A stretch of DNA of 59,422 nt from Candidatus Rokuibacteriota bacterium (GCA_016188005.1 JACPIQ010000084.1:1-59422), one strand, 5' to 3'; numbered from the stretch's first letter, positions 8,131 to 18,700 are shown. Program-made: numbers and translations. The notes: generated by a model not told the origin, from the sequence alone.

Positions 8131-9270
8131 ATGCCCCTGTGCGCCTTCCGCGCCGCAGCGCTCGTCGCGCTGCTGCTGGGAGGCTGTGCCGCGCTGGGCG
8201 ACACGGCGGGGGCGCGCCAGCCCCGACCGCCGCTTCCCGTCGCCGAGGTCCTCCTCGTGGGCTTCTCCGGAACGCAGGTCCCAGGCAACGAGGAGCTGCG
8301 GTCGCTGGTCTGCGACGTGAAGGTCGGCGGCCTGATCCTCTTCGAGCGCGACGTGGCCACGCGCGCGCCGCGGAACATCGAGAGCCCCGAGCAGCTGGCC
8401 CGGCTCACGGGCGACCTGCAGGCGCTCGCCAGAAGCTGCGCCGGGCGGCCGCTCCTCATCGCAGCGGATGCCGAGGGCGGGCTCGTCATGCGCCTCTCGG
8501 CGCGGGTCGGCTACCTGGCCACTCCCTCGCATCAGGAGCTGGGGGAGAGCGGGGACGTGGCCCGGACCCAGCTCGAGGCGCGGCGGCTGGGCGCGAGGCT
8601 GAGGGACGCCGGGATCAACTGGAACCTGGCCCCGGTGGTGGATGTGGCGGTGAATCCCGCCAACCCGGCCGTGGTAACGCTGGGCCGCACCTTCGGCAGC
8701 GATCCCGAGCAGGTCACAGCGCAGGCCCGCGCCTACATCGCCGGCATGCACGAGGCGGGGATCCTCACGGCGCTCAAGCACTTCCCCGGGCACGGGTCGA
8801 GCCGCGTGGACTCCCACCTCGGCTTCACCGACGTGACGGACACGGCCGATCCGGACGTGGAGCTGGCGCCCTACCGGAGGCTCATCGAGGAGGGCCTCGC
8901 CGACAGTGTCATGCCGGGCCACGTCTTCAACCGCCGCCTGGACCCGTGGTACCCGGCCTCGCTGTCGCGCGCCACGGTCACTCGGCTCCTGCGCGGCCGG
9001 CTGGGCTACAAGGGCGTGGTGGTCTCCGACGACCTGCTCATGGCCGCCATCGCCCAGCAGTACGGCCTCGAGGAGTCGGCGCTCCTGGCACTCCGCGCCG
9101 GGGTGGACATCCTCCTGATCTCCCAGAACAGCGTCACGCACGAGCCCCGCGCGGCCGCGCGCGTGGTGGCCGCCATCGAGCGGGCGCTCGCCGAGTGGCG
9201 CCTCTCCGGCCGCGCGGTGCGTGCGGCCCTCAAGCGCGTGAGCGCGCTCCGCGCCCGCATCACCCCGTAA
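8131..9270 (+). CDS. Beta-N-acetylhexosaminidase (NagZ-like, GH3), predicted lipoprotein
   Basis: 379 residues. N-terminal signal with lipobox LLGGC at residues 13-17, so membrane-anchored. GH3 features: AADAEGG, the NagZ motif KHFPGHG followed by DSH, and the nucleophile Asp in VVSDDLLM. In this family the His of the DSH-type loop is the acid/base. NagZ removes GlcNAc from muropeptides; most are cytoplasmic, so the lipoprotein signal suggests a periplasmic or outer-membrane role. I chose ATG 8131 because the signal begins there; a TATCAT 6 nt upstream suggests a nearly leaderless message. Confidence 0.9.
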   Translation: MPLCAFRAAALVALLLGGCAALGDTAGARQPRPPLPVAEVLLVGFSGTQVPGNEELRSLVCDVKVGGLILFERDVATRAPRNIESPEQLARLTGDLQALARSCAGRPLLIAADAEGGLVMRLSARVGYLATPSHQELGESGDVARTQLEARRLGARLRDAGINWNLAPVVDVAVNPANPAVVTLGRTFGSDPEQVTAQARAYIAGMHEAGILTALKHFPGHGSSRVDSHLGFTDVTDTADPDVELAPYRRLIEEGLADSVMPGHVFNRRLDPWYPASLSRATVTRLLRGRLGYKGVVVSDDLLMAAIAQQYGLEESALLALRAGVDILLISQNSVTHEPRAAARVVAAIERALAEWRLSGRAVRAALKRVSALRARITP

Positions 9271-9284
9271 CCTCCCCCGGCGCG

Positions 9285-10220
9285 TCAGGCCCCCTCGCCG
9301 GCGCGGAGCGCGCGCAGGAAGCGCTCCACCTCCGCCCGCTCGGGCAGCGAGTCCTGGGCCCCGCGCCGCGTGCAGGTCAGCGCCGCTGCGGCCCCCGCCA
9401 GCGGCACCGCCTCCTCCAGCGTGCCGCCCGCGGCCAGCCCCGTGGCCAGCGCCCCGGTGAAGGCGTCGCCGGCCGCCGTCGTGTCCACCACCGTGACCGG
9501 GAACGCGGGGAAGTGCACGGCCCGGTCGCGCTGGCAGACCAGCGCCCCGTCTCCGCCGAGCGTCACGATCACCGTGGCAGCGCCGCGTTCCAGGAGCCGC
9601 CGGCCGGCGCCACGCGCCGACTCGAGGTCCGTCACGGGCGCGCCGGCCAGGGCCGCGGCCTCCCCCTCGTTCGGGGTCAGGTAGGCGACCAGCCCGAGGA
9701 GATCGTCCGGCAGCGCGCACACCGGCGCCGGGTTGAGGATGGACCGCACGCCGTGGCGATGCGCCTCCGCGAGCGCCCAGCGGACCACGGACAGCGGCGT
9801 CTCGAGCTGGCAGACGACGACATCGGCCCACGGGATCGCCGAGGCGTGGGGCTCGAGCATCTCCACGGTCAGCCCGCGGTTGGCCCCCGGCGCCACGCCG
9901 ATCTCATTGCGCCCCTCGGCGTCCACGAAGATCAGCGCGGTGCCGGTGGCCGCGCCGGCGAGCGCAACGAGACCGCTCGCGTCGATCCCGAGCGCCTCGA
10001 GCCGTGCGCGGATCTCCGCGCCGGCTGTGTCCTCGCCGACAGCCCCCAGCATCCGCACCTCGGCCCCGAGCTTGCGCGCGGCCACCGCCTGGTTCGCCCC
10101 CTTGCCCCCCAGATTGGTGAGGAGCGTCCCCCCCGACACGGTCTCGCCCGGCCGGGGCAGCCGCGGCAGCGCCAGGGCGTGGTCCACATTCGCCGAGCCG
10201 ATCACACAGACGCGCGGCAC
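9285..10220 (-). CDS. rbsK: Ribokinase (PfkB family)
   Basis: 311 residues. PfkB signatures GGKGANQAVAARKLG near the N-terminus and DTTAAGDAFTGALA with the catalytic Asp near the C-terminus; CVIGSANVDHAL is the usual opening. GTG 10220 is the best start, with AGGAGCG upstream. Phosphorylates ribose or a related sugar. Together with the nucleoside hydrolase at 10960-11940 it forms a purine/pyrimidine ribonucleoside salvage pair that is now split by VapBC. Confidence 0.9.
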   Translation of the reverse strand: MPRVCVIGSANVDHALALPRLPRPGETVSGGTLLTNLGGKGANQAVAARKLGAEVRMLGAVGEDTAGAEIRARLEALGIDASGLVALAGAATGTALIFVDAEGRNEIGVAPGANRGLTVEMLEPHASAIPWADVVVCQLETPLSVVRWALAEAHRHGVRSILNPAPVCALPDDLLGLVAYLTPNEGEAAALAGAPVTDLESARGAGRRLLERGAATVIVTLGGDGALVCQRDRAVHFPAFPVTVVDTTAAGDAFTGALATGLAAGGTLEEAVPLAGAAAALTCTRRGAQDSLPERAEVERFLRALRAGEGA

Positions 10221-10233
10221 AGCCGCTCCTGGA
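10175..10233. repeat. Direct duplication around VapBC, left copy (ribokinase 5' end)
   Basis: About 59 bp covering the ribokinase start and its upstream sequence. It matches 10932-10990 with only a few mismatches (shared core GCGCGGCACAGCCGCTCC and the codons for VCVIGSAN). The two copies bracket the VapBC module. Confidence 0.85.
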
Positions 10234-10254
10234 ATACGAGAAGAGCACCGGCAG

Positions 10255-10638
10255 TCAGCGGGCGCGCCCCTTGGGCAGGTAGCGCACGTTGTCGAGCCCC
10301 TCGAAGTCGGCGTCCTGCGTCCACAGTAGCGCTTCGTGCTGACGCGCGACGGCCAGCACCACGCTGTCGGCCAGGGGCAGCTTGTGGGCCACACCGAGCC
10401 GGGCCGCTCTGATCGCGATACCGGAATCCATCGTCTGGACCTGTCCCTGCTGCATGAGCGCGACAGCCTGCAGCGCGGCCCCCTCCCCCTTCTGCTGCAG
10501 AACCCGCTTGAAGACCTCCAGCAGACAGATCGTCGGAACGACGAGTCGGGCCGAGTCCTCGATGGCGGGCGCGAAGAAGCCGGCGCCGGGGCCATTGGCG
10601 AAGTACTCGAGCCAGGCCGAGGAGTCGACGACGTTCAC
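10255..10638 (-). CDS. vapC: VapC-like PIN-domain toxin
   Basis: 127 residues, predicted Mg-dependent endoribonuclease. Acidic PIN residues are visible: Asp5 in VNVVDSSAWLEYF, Glu in CLLEVFK, Asp in LPLADSVVLA and Asp in WTQDADFEG. Start GTG 10638 overlaps the antitoxin stop by 4 bp (GTGA), typical of toxin-antitoxin pairs. The module lies between ribokinase and nucleoside hydrolase genes that otherwise belong together. RNA target unknown. Confidence 0.92.
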   Translation of the reverse strand: MNVVDSSAWLEYFANGPGAGFFAPAIEDSARLVVPTICLLEVFKRVLQQKGEGAALQAVALMQQGQVQTMDSGIAIRAARLGVAHKLPLADSVVLAVARQHEALLWTQDADFEGLDNVRYLPKGRAR

Positions 10639-10841
10639 ACCCGGTCTCTCTCGCGCGGCACGGTCGTGTCGATGCCCCGGAGGAATCCCCTCATCCTCCG
10701 GATGGGCCGGAGCGGGATCAGCTCGATGCGGTCCTCGTAGACGAGCGCCTGCACCTTCTGCCCCGGCACGAGCCCCAGGGACTTGCGGATGCCCCGGGGG
10801 ATCACGACTTGGAACTTCGGCGATATCGTCACCGTGTCCAT
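10635..10841 (-). CDS. vapB: VapB-like AbrB/MazE-fold antitoxin
   Basis: 68 residues. N-terminal swapped-hairpin AbrB domain: VTISPKFQVVIPRGIRKSLG, then a PGQKVQ turn and a basic C-terminal tail (RRMRGFLRGID) that would bind VapC. Start ATG 10841 preceded by GGAGG. Probably autorepresses the vapBC operon. Confidence 0.92.
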   Translation of the reverse strand: MDTVTISPKFQVVIPRGIRKSLGLVPGQKVQALVYEDRIELIPLRPIRRMRGFLRGIDTTVPRERDRV

Positions 10842-10931
10842 GACACCCTCCTCCGCTATCGATGCTGGAAACGTATGACGAGTCTACAACGATGAGCCGA
10901 CCCGGGCAAGGTCCAGGCCGGACGCGGCAGG

Positions 10932-10978
10932 AGGGCGTGGCCCACATTCGCCGAGCCGATCACGCAGATGCGCGGCAC
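10932..10978 (-). pseudogene. Truncated duplicate of the ribokinase start
   Basis: From GTG 10978 the minus strand reads VPRICVIGSANVGHA, nearly identical to the first residues of ribokinase at 10220, then diverges and hits a stop at 10856. It is the stub left where VapBC separated the two genes. Confidence 0.8.
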
Positions 10979-10990
10979 AGCCGCTCCAGG
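10932..10990. repeat. Direct duplication around VapBC, right copy
   Basis: Second copy of 10175-10233. It overlaps the 3' end of the nucleoside hydrolase gene, whose stop codon lies inside the ribokinase-start sequence. This implies that the two genes overlapped by about 20 bp before VapBC arrived. Confidence 0.85.
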
Positions 10991-11940
10991 AGCAACGCGA
11001 GAACGCGCGGCGCGTCCACCGCCAGGGCCACGCGGCAGTTGGTGGGCCGCCGGCTCCCCGGATGGATGGGCCGCCGATCGGCCAGGGAGAGGCCGCGGGT
11101 CACCCGTCCCTCGCACTCCACCTCGACATGCAGCGCCTCGAAGCCCACCAGCGAGGGGTCGAGGGCCACCGCCACGGCCAGGGGATCGTGCAAGACGATG
11201 CCGTCCTCCCCCCTCGCCGCCGCGAAGTCGAAGCCGTGGGCGGTGAAGTCCAGGAGGAAACGTCCGACGCGGGAGCGCGGCTGTGGCAGCCTCGCGTCGA
11301 GATCCGCGCGGCGGAGCGCCCCTTGCCGCGTGACGTCGAGCGGGACCACCTCGAGTGGCAAGCCCGCCTGGAACACGGCCGCGGCGGCCTCGGGATCCAC
11401 GAAGAAGTTGAACTCGGCGCCGGGGGTCACATTGCCCGGCACGGCCACCGCGCCTCCCATGATCACCACCCGGGCAACCCCGGCCAGGCGCCGCCGGTCT
11501 CGCCGGAGGGCGAGCGCCAGGTTCGTGAGCGGACCGAGGGTCACGAGCTGCAGCCGGCCGCTGAAGCGTCCGGCCGTCTCGAGGATCAGATCGGCGCCGT
11601 CGAGCCCCTCGAGGCTGGCTCCCGGGGCCGGGTAGCGCGGCCCCCCGTCGGGCTCGAGGAGCCGCTGGATATTCCCCAGCCCGTCCTCCCCGTGGACGTG
11701 GCTGGCGGTGACGAGGGGACGCACGAGCGGAGCCGCCGCGCCGCGGGCGACCCGCGGCAGACGCGCCGGGCGCACGACCTCCAGTATCCTCAGGACGTTC
11801 GCCGTCGCCACCTCCACGGGGACATTGCCCGCCACCGTCGAGATGGCCTCGACGGACACCTCCGGCGAGGCCAGGGCCAGGAGAAGGGCCAGCGCGTCGT
11901 CGATGCCGGGATCGGTGTCGATGAGGAGGGGAACCGTCAT
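10960..11940 (-). CDS. Nucleoside hydrolase (inosine/uridine-preferring family)
   Basis: 326 residues. Hydrolyses the N-glycosidic bond of ribonucleosides. The Ca-binding and catalytic signature DTDPGIDDALAL is at residues 8-19, and the later motifs NFFVDPEAA and LHDPLAVA are present. The upstream ATG at 11985 is in frame, but 11940 begins exactly at the conserved strand. No clear SD precedes it. The last codons (CRASA then TGA) lie in the duplicated ribokinase-start sequence. Confidence 0.93.
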   Translation of the reverse strand: MTVPLLIDTDPGIDDALALLLALASPEVSVEAISTVAGNVPVEVATANVLRILEVVRPARLPRVARGAAAPLVRPLVTASHVHGEDGLGNIQRLLEPDGGPRYPAPGASLEGLDGADLILETAGRFSGRLQLVTLGPLTNLALALRRDRRRLAGVARVVIMGGAVAVPGNVTPGAEFNFFVDPEAAAAVFQAGLPLEVVPLDVTRQGALRRADLDARLPQPRSRVGRFLLDFTAHGFDFAAARGEDGIVLHDPLAVAVALDPSLVGFEALHVEVECEGRVTRGLSLADRRPIHPGSRRPTNCRVALAVDAPRVLALLLERLCRASA

Positions 11941-12002
11941 TTGACAGGGGCGGCGGCAATCAATACGATGGGGCTGACCATTCAAGCCGGAAGGAGGGGC
12001 GG

Positions 12003-12230
12003 ATGAACATCCGGATCACGTACTGCGGGGAGTGAAACTACCTTCCCCAGGCCTCCAGTTTGCAGGCCGCCATCAAGAACAGGTACGGCATCACCGCCGA
12101 CCTCCGCGAGGGAGTGGGCGGTATCTTCACGGTCGAGATCGACGGGAAGATGGTGTACGACAACCAGGTGACCTACCGCTTCCCGACAGACGACGAGATC
12201 TTCGCTCACATCGACGCCCTCAAGACGTAG
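12003..12230 (+). CDS. SelW/Rdx-family selenoprotein, in-frame TGA read as selenocysteine
   Basis: 75 residues if TGA 12033-12035 (codon 11) is selenocysteine. The reading is MNIRITYCGEUNYLPQA, then EGVGGIFTVEIDGK and RFPTDDEIFAHIDAL. This matches the thioredoxin-like Rdx/SelW fold: the CxxU redox motif after the first strand, NYLPxA, the GGxFxV strand, DG turn and RFP near the end. A strong SD (AAGGAGG) precedes ATG 12003. A hairpin at 12050-12068 fits a bacterial SECIS. Read with TGA as stop the gene would be only 10 codons. Family role: small redox protein, exact substrate unknown. Convergent with the CoA-transferase gene, overlapping it by 11 bp. Confidence 0.88.
12050..12068 (+). promoter_or_regulatory. 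Candidate bacterial SECIS hairpin of the SelW-like gene
   Basis: GGCCT (12050-12054) pairs with AGGCC (12064-12068). The loop CCAGTTTGC can close one more C-G pair to leave AGTTT at the apex. It starts 14 nt after the TGA, within the usual window for SelB-binding elements. Confidence 0.6.
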
Positions 12231-13488
12231 CGCGCTCCAGCGCTTCCCGGAACGCCGGGTGGGCGACGCGGATGAGCGCGGCCGCCCGCTCGGCGTCGCT
12301 CCTTCCTCTCAGCAGGGCCACGCCGTGCTCCGTCACCACGCAGTCGGCGAGGAAGCGCGGGGTCGTGACCCGTCCGGCTCGCCCCAGCCCTGCCACGATC
12401 CGGGACACGCTCCCGCGCTTCCCCGTGGACGGCAGCGCGATGACGGACCGCCCGCCCGCAGCCCGCGCGGCGCCCAGCACGAAGTCGAACTGCCCGCCGA
12501 TGCCCGCGACCTGCCGGCCCTCCACGCTCTCGGCATTGACCTGGCCCAGCAGATCCACCTCGAGCGCCGAGTTGATGGAGACGAAGTCGCCCAGCGTGCC
12601 GATGACCTGGGGATCGTGGACCAGGTCCGAAGGCTCCATGTTCAGCGCGCGGTTCTCGTGGGCCCAGGCGAAGAGCCGGGCGGTGCCCATGATCTCGCAG
12701 ACGTCCATGCGCCCCGGGTGCAGCCGCTTGCGCGTGTTGGTGATGACCCCGGCCTCCAGGAGCGGCAGCATGTGGTCCACGAGGAGCGAGTGGACGCCGA
12801 GGTCGCGCTTGCCCCCCAACGCCTCCATGATGGCCTGCGGGATGGAGCCGATGCCCGCCTGCAGCGTGGCGCCGTCGGGCACCAGATCGGCCACGTGGGC
12901 GGCGATCCTTCGCTCCACCTCGCCCACGGGAGCGGGCGGGTACTCGCTCAGCGCATGGTCGGCCTCGGCCCAGCAGTCGATCTGCCGGCGGTGCAGGAAG
13001 GCGTTGCCCAGCGTGCGCGGCATGCGCGGGTTGACCTGGGCGATCACGAGCGGCGCCCGGCGGGCGGCCGGCAGCACGTAGCTGACCGAGACGCCGAGGG
13101 AGAGGTATCCCGCCCGGTCCGGCGGGGAGGCGTGGACGAGGACGGCGTCCGGGGCCCACGCCCCGCCAGCCGCGAACACGCTCACCGTGTCGAGGTACCT
13201 GATCCCCACGAAGTCCACGTTCCCCCGCGCCTCGGCGGCGGAGAGCCGCGGCGACATCTGCCAGGTGGCGAACCGGAGCTTGCCGGCGTAGGCCGGCGCT
13301 GCGAAGGGGCAGTCGTCCACGCGGAGCCCGCCCATGAGCGTGAGCGGCGCGAGGCGGTCGGCCTGCGCCATGATCTCGCCGAGGAGCGCCGTGGGGTCGC
13401 CGCAGCCCGGGGGGAGGAGGACCTTCATGCCGGGGCGCAAGCGTCCCACGGCATCGGCGAGCGTGGCTTTCTCGAAGGCCCGTGGCAT
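12220..13488 (-). CDS. Acetyl-CoA hydrolase/transferase-family protein
   Basis: 422 residues, two-domain CoA-transferase fold of the 4-hydroxybutyrate/acetate CoA-transferase type: LPPGCGDPTALL near the N-terminus, the CoA-loop LQAGIGSIPQAIMEALG, and C-terminal AGIGGQFDFVLGA and VVTEHGVALLRG. In active relatives the catalytic Glu lies in a G-[VI]-H-[ST]-E motif; here the position reads GVHSLLVDHML, so Leu replaces it. It may therefore be a hydrolase variant, a divergent subfamily or inactive. ATG 13488 has no SD but a promoter ends 11 nt upstream. Confidence 0.85.
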   Translation of the reverse strand: MPRAFEKATLADAVGRLRPGMKVLLPPGCGDPTALLGEIMAQADRLAPLTLMGGLRVDDCPFAAPAYAGKLRFATWQMSPRLSAAEARGNVDFVGIRYLDTVSVFAAGGAWAPDAVLVHASPPDRAGYLSLGVSVSYVLPAARRAPLVIAQVNPRMPRTLGNAFLHRRQIDCWAEADHALSEYPPAPVGEVERRIAAHVADLVPDGATLQAGIGSIPQAIMEALGGKRDLGVHSLLVDHMLPLLEAGVITNTRKRLHPGRMDVCEIMGTARLFAWAHENRALNMEPSDLVHDPQVIGTLGDFVSINSALEVDLLGQVNAESVEGRQVAGIGGQFDFVLGAARAAGGRSVIALPSTGKRGSVSRIVAGLGRAGRVTTPRFLADCVVTEHGVALLRGRSDAERAAALIRVAHPAFREALERATS

Positions 13489-13499
13489 GGAGCGCGGGT

Positions 13500-13529
13500 A
13501 GTATAATCGCCCACCGGTGGCGCGGACAA
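13500..13529 (-). promoter_or_regulatory. Sigma-70-like promoter of the CoA-transferase gene
   Basis: On the minus strand TTGTCC (13529-13524), 18 nt, TATACT (13505-13500). Predicted transcription start is about 5 nt before ATG 13488, so the mRNA would be almost leaderless. Confidence 0.6.
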
Positions 13530-13564
13530 CGGAAACGCGCCGGCCTGGCGTCGGGGTGACGGCG

Positions 13565-13640
13565 ACTGAGATCGCGCGAGGGGAGTCGTGGAGCGTGAAC
13601 GACCGGCGGGGACGGGCGGGCGACAGCCCGGGTGCCCGTC
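13565..13640. repeat. 76-bp perfect direct repeat, copy 1
   Basis: Begins ACTGAGATCGCGCGAGGGG and ends in a GC-rich dyad (GACGGGC ... GCCCGTC with an inner GGGC/GCCC). Identical to 13653-13728, offset 88 bp. Lies between the divergent CoA-transferase and ridA-like genes; no gene is seen in it. Confidence 0.9.
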
Positions 13641-13652
13641 GGGGGGAGGCCA

Positions 13653-13728
13653 ACTGAGATCGCGCGAGGGGAGTCGTGGAGCGTGAACGACCGGCGGGGA
13701 CGGGCGGGCGACAGCCCGGGTGCCCGTC
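13653..13728. repeat. 76-bp perfect direct repeat, copy 2
   Basis: Second copy of 13565-13640, ending 20 bp before the ridA-like start, so its terminal hairpin lies in that gene's 5' leader and could affect its expression. Confidence 0.9.
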
Positions 13729-13748
13729 CCAGGTGAAGGAGACCCAAC

Positions 13749-14162
13749 ATGCCCAAGATCGTTCAGGCCGTGAACCCGCCCACCCTCGCCAGGCCCGTCG
13801 GCTACTCCCATGGCTGGGAAGTCCAGGGCGGAAGGATCCTCTACCTCGCGGGCCAGGTGGCCTTCGACAAGGACGGCAAGGTCGTGGGGAAGGGCGACAT
13901 CGTCCGCCAGTTTCGCCAGATCTGCGAGAACCTGAAGGCGGTGCTCGCGAGCCGGGCCGGCCAGATGAACGACATCGTGAAGCTCAACATCTTCGTCCTC
14001 AGCAAGGCGGACTACCAGGCCCACGGCAGGGAGATCGGCGCCGTGTACCGCGAGTTCTTCGGCAAGCACTACCCCGCCATGACGCTCGTGGAGGTCAAGG
14101 GCCTCTACGACGAGGATCAGGGCTGCCTCCTGGAGATCGAGGGCGTGGCGATCCTCGACTGA
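13749..14162 (+). CDS. RidA/YjgF-family protein
   Basis: 137 residues, normal for the trimeric RidA fold. Motifs: GGRILYLAGQVAFDKDGKVVGKGD and the ending EIEGVAILD; the conserved Arg that binds the imine carboxylate in true RidA (usually near residue 105) is not evident, so it may belong to another Rid subfamily. SD AAGGAG 8 nt before ATG. Followed 16 bp later by the flavin-hydroxylase fusion, so probably cotranscribed; a Rid partner could handle a reactive intermediate of that enzyme. Confidence 0.9.
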   Translation: MPKIVQAVNPPTLARPVGYSHGWEVQGGRILYLAGQVAFDKDGKVVGKGDIVRQFRQICENLKAVLASRAGQMNDIVKLNIFVLSKADYQAHGREIGAVYREFFGKHYPAMTLVEVKGLYDEDQGCLLEIEGVAILD

Positions 14163-14178
14163 CGCGCGGGGAGACGGC

Positions 14179-15729
<1,551 letters not shown>

Positions 15730-15734
15730 GGTCC

Positions 15735-18700
15735 ATGCCGGACATCGCCCCCCGCCCCGATGGGCTCCCAGCGCCGGCGCTCAGGCCGGAACAGCGCTTC
15801 ACGCTCGACCACTTCCTTCCCGCGGTCCGGCGCTGGTTCACCGAGAGCTTCGGCGAGCCGACACGACCGCAGGCGGAAGGCTGGCCGCATATCGCGGCCG
15901 GCCGCCACACGCTGATCATCGCCCCCACCGGATCGGGCAAGACGCTCGCGGCCTTCCTCTGGGGCATCGACGCCCTCTGCCGCGCGGCTCGCGAGAGGCG
16001 GCTCGACGACCGCGTCCACCTCGTCTACGTCTCTCCGCTCAAGGCGCTCAACAACGACATCGAGAAGAACCTACGCGCGCCGCTCGCAGGCATCCGTGAC
16101 CTGGCCGCGGCGGCCGGAGACCCCCTGCCCGAGATCCGCGTGGCCGTGCGCACCGGCGACACCCTGGCGCCGGCCAGGCAGGCCATGGTGCGCCGGCCGC
16201 CGCACATCCTGATCACGACGCCGGAGTCGCTCTACCTGCTCCTGACCTCCGAACGCTTCCGCCCCGCGCTGTCCGAGGTCCGGAGCGTGATCGTGGACGA
16301 GGTGCATGCCCTGGCCGGCAGCAAGCGCGGCGCGCATCTCGCGGTCACCCTCGAGCGCCTCGAAGCGCTTGCGGGGCGCCCCTTCCAGCGCATCGGCTGC
16401 TCGGCCACGGTGCAGCCGCCCGAGGTGGCGGCGGCCTTCCTCGCCGGGGCCGGCCGACCCTGCAGCATCGTGGACGCGGGTTTCGACCGGAGCCTCGACG
16501 TCGAGGTCGTGGCGCCCGTCCCGGACTTCCTGACGGCGGTGTCGGACACCGTCTGGGACTCGGCGCTCCAGGAGCTGGCGGGCTGGATCGAGAGCCACCG
16601 CACCACGCTGATCTTCACGCCGAGCCGCCGCATGGCCGAGCGGCTGGCGCGCAACCTCGACGAGCGGTTGCCGGAGGGCCACGTGGCCGCCCATCACGGC
16701 TCCCTGTCGCGCCGGGCGCGGCTCGAGGCCGAGGACCGGCTCAAGCGCGGGGAGATCCGGGCGCTGGTGGCCACCTCGTCCCTGGAGCTCGGGATCGACG
16801 TGGGCGCGATCGACCTCGTGGTGCAGCTGCAGTCGCCGCGCAACATCGCCGCGGCGCTTCAGCGCATCGGGCGCGCGGGGCATACGCTGGCGCGCACCTC
16901 CAAGGGCCGCATCCTCGTCACGAAGGGGGACGAGCTCGTCGAGGCCGCGGCGGTGGCGCGCGCCATCGGTGGGCAGGAGCTGGACCGACTCGCCCTCCCC
17001 GAGGCCCCGCTCGACGTCCTGGCTCAGCAGATCGTGGCCTCGGTCGCGGTCGAGCCCTGGCCCGTCGACGATCTGCACGCCCTCGTGTGCCGGGCGGCGC
17101 CCTATGCCTCCCTCCAGCGCGAGGCCTTCATGGCGGTGGTTCGCTCGCTGGCCGAACCGCTCCCTGCCGAGGTGAAGGGCATGGCCCCGCGGATCCTCTG
17201 GGATCGCGTCAACGGCCGTCTCCACGCGCGTCGGGGCAGCCGGCTGCTGGCGCTGACCTCGGGCGGGACGATCCCGGATGCGGGGCTCTTCGACGTCTAC
17301 GTGGCCGACACCGACGTCAAGCTCGGCACGCTCGACGAGGAGTTCGTCAGCGAGAGCCTCCCGGGGGACGTCTTCCTGCTGGGCTCGCGCCCGTGGCGCC
17401 TCGTCAAGACCCGGCCCGACCGCGTGCTGGTGGAGGATGCCCACGGCATGTCGCCCACCGTGCCCTTCTGGAAGGGCGAGCATCCCTCGCGCTCCTGGGA
17501 GCTGGGCCGGCTCTGCGGCAGGCTCCGGCGCGAGGCTGCCCGGCGTCTGGACTCAGCCGACTTCGAGGAATGGGCGGGCGAGGAGTGCCGGCTGGACAGG
17601 CGGGCCGCCCTGGCGCTCCGGGCCTGGCTCGCCAAGTGCCGTGACGTCCTGGGCGAGATCCCGGACGACGAGCGCATCGTCGTGGAGTCGCTCCCCGACG
17701 AGCTGGGCGGCCGCCATCTCGCCATCCACTCCGTATTCGGCATGCGCGTCAACGGGGCGTGGGGCATCGCGCTCAAGGAAGCCTTGCGGCGGCGCGCAGG
17801 GATCCTCGCCGAGGCCAGCCACACCGACGACGCCATCCTCCTCTCCTTCGCGCCCGGTCAGGCGCTGCCCGCTCCCGAGCGCCTCGTGGCGCTGGTGGCC
17901 CCGGGAGAAGCCGAGGGGCTCGTGGCCCGCGGGCTCGTGGGGACTCCTCTCTTCACCACCCGCTTCCGCCACGCCGCCGTGCGCGCTCTCTTCGTCCCGC
18001 GGATGAGCCGCGGGCAGCGCACCCCGGCGTGGCTCCAGCGGCTCAAGGCCGATGCTCTCCTCGAGGCGGTGGGTGGGCGGCCCGACTTCCCGCTCGTGGC
18101 CGAGACGCTGCGGGAGTGCTGCCGCGATGCGCTGGACGTCCCGCGGCTCGAGGGTCTCCTGCAGAGGATCGAGGACGGCGAGATCTCCCGGATGGCCGTC
18201 CACTCGGCGATGCCCTCGCCCTTCCTCTATCCCCTGCTCCTGGCCTGGGACTGGGCGTATCTCGACGCCGCCCACGCCGAGGAGCGCCGGAGCGACGCCA
18301 TCCCGATGCAGAAGGGGCTGGCGGCGCCCACCGGGCCCTTCGAGCCCGGCCTGCTGGCGGCGGTGGAGGCCGAGCTCGGGCATACCGCTGCGCAGCGACG
18401 CGCGCGCGAGGCCAATGAGCTGGCGGCTCTCCTGGAAGGCCTGGGGGACCTCGACGATGGCGAGGTTGCGGATCGGGTCGCAGGCGACCCCGCCCCGCTC
18501 ATCGCCGCGCTCGCCGCCGAGGGCAGGATAGCCAGGATCCGCTTCGCCTCGGGCAGGGCGGCGTGGGTGGGAACCTCGGAAGCCCCGCTCTGGCAGTCAC
18601 TTGAGTCAGGTGGGCTCAGGGAGATTCTGAGCCGCTGCCTGAGGCGTCGCGCCCCGGTGACCGCCGCCTGGATCGAGGCCCGCTACGGGATAGGTGGGGA

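Noticed and set aside
6660-10412. 1250-codon plus-strand open frame
   Set aside because: GC-driven antisense and out-of-frame shadow over the KAS III-like, MFS, NagZ-like and ribokinase genes; composition is His/Arg/Gly/Glu-rich with no domain.
10255-10841. VapBC flanks as transposon inverted repeats
   Set aside because: The flanking copies are direct and contain ribokinase coding sequence; no inverted ends and no transposase.
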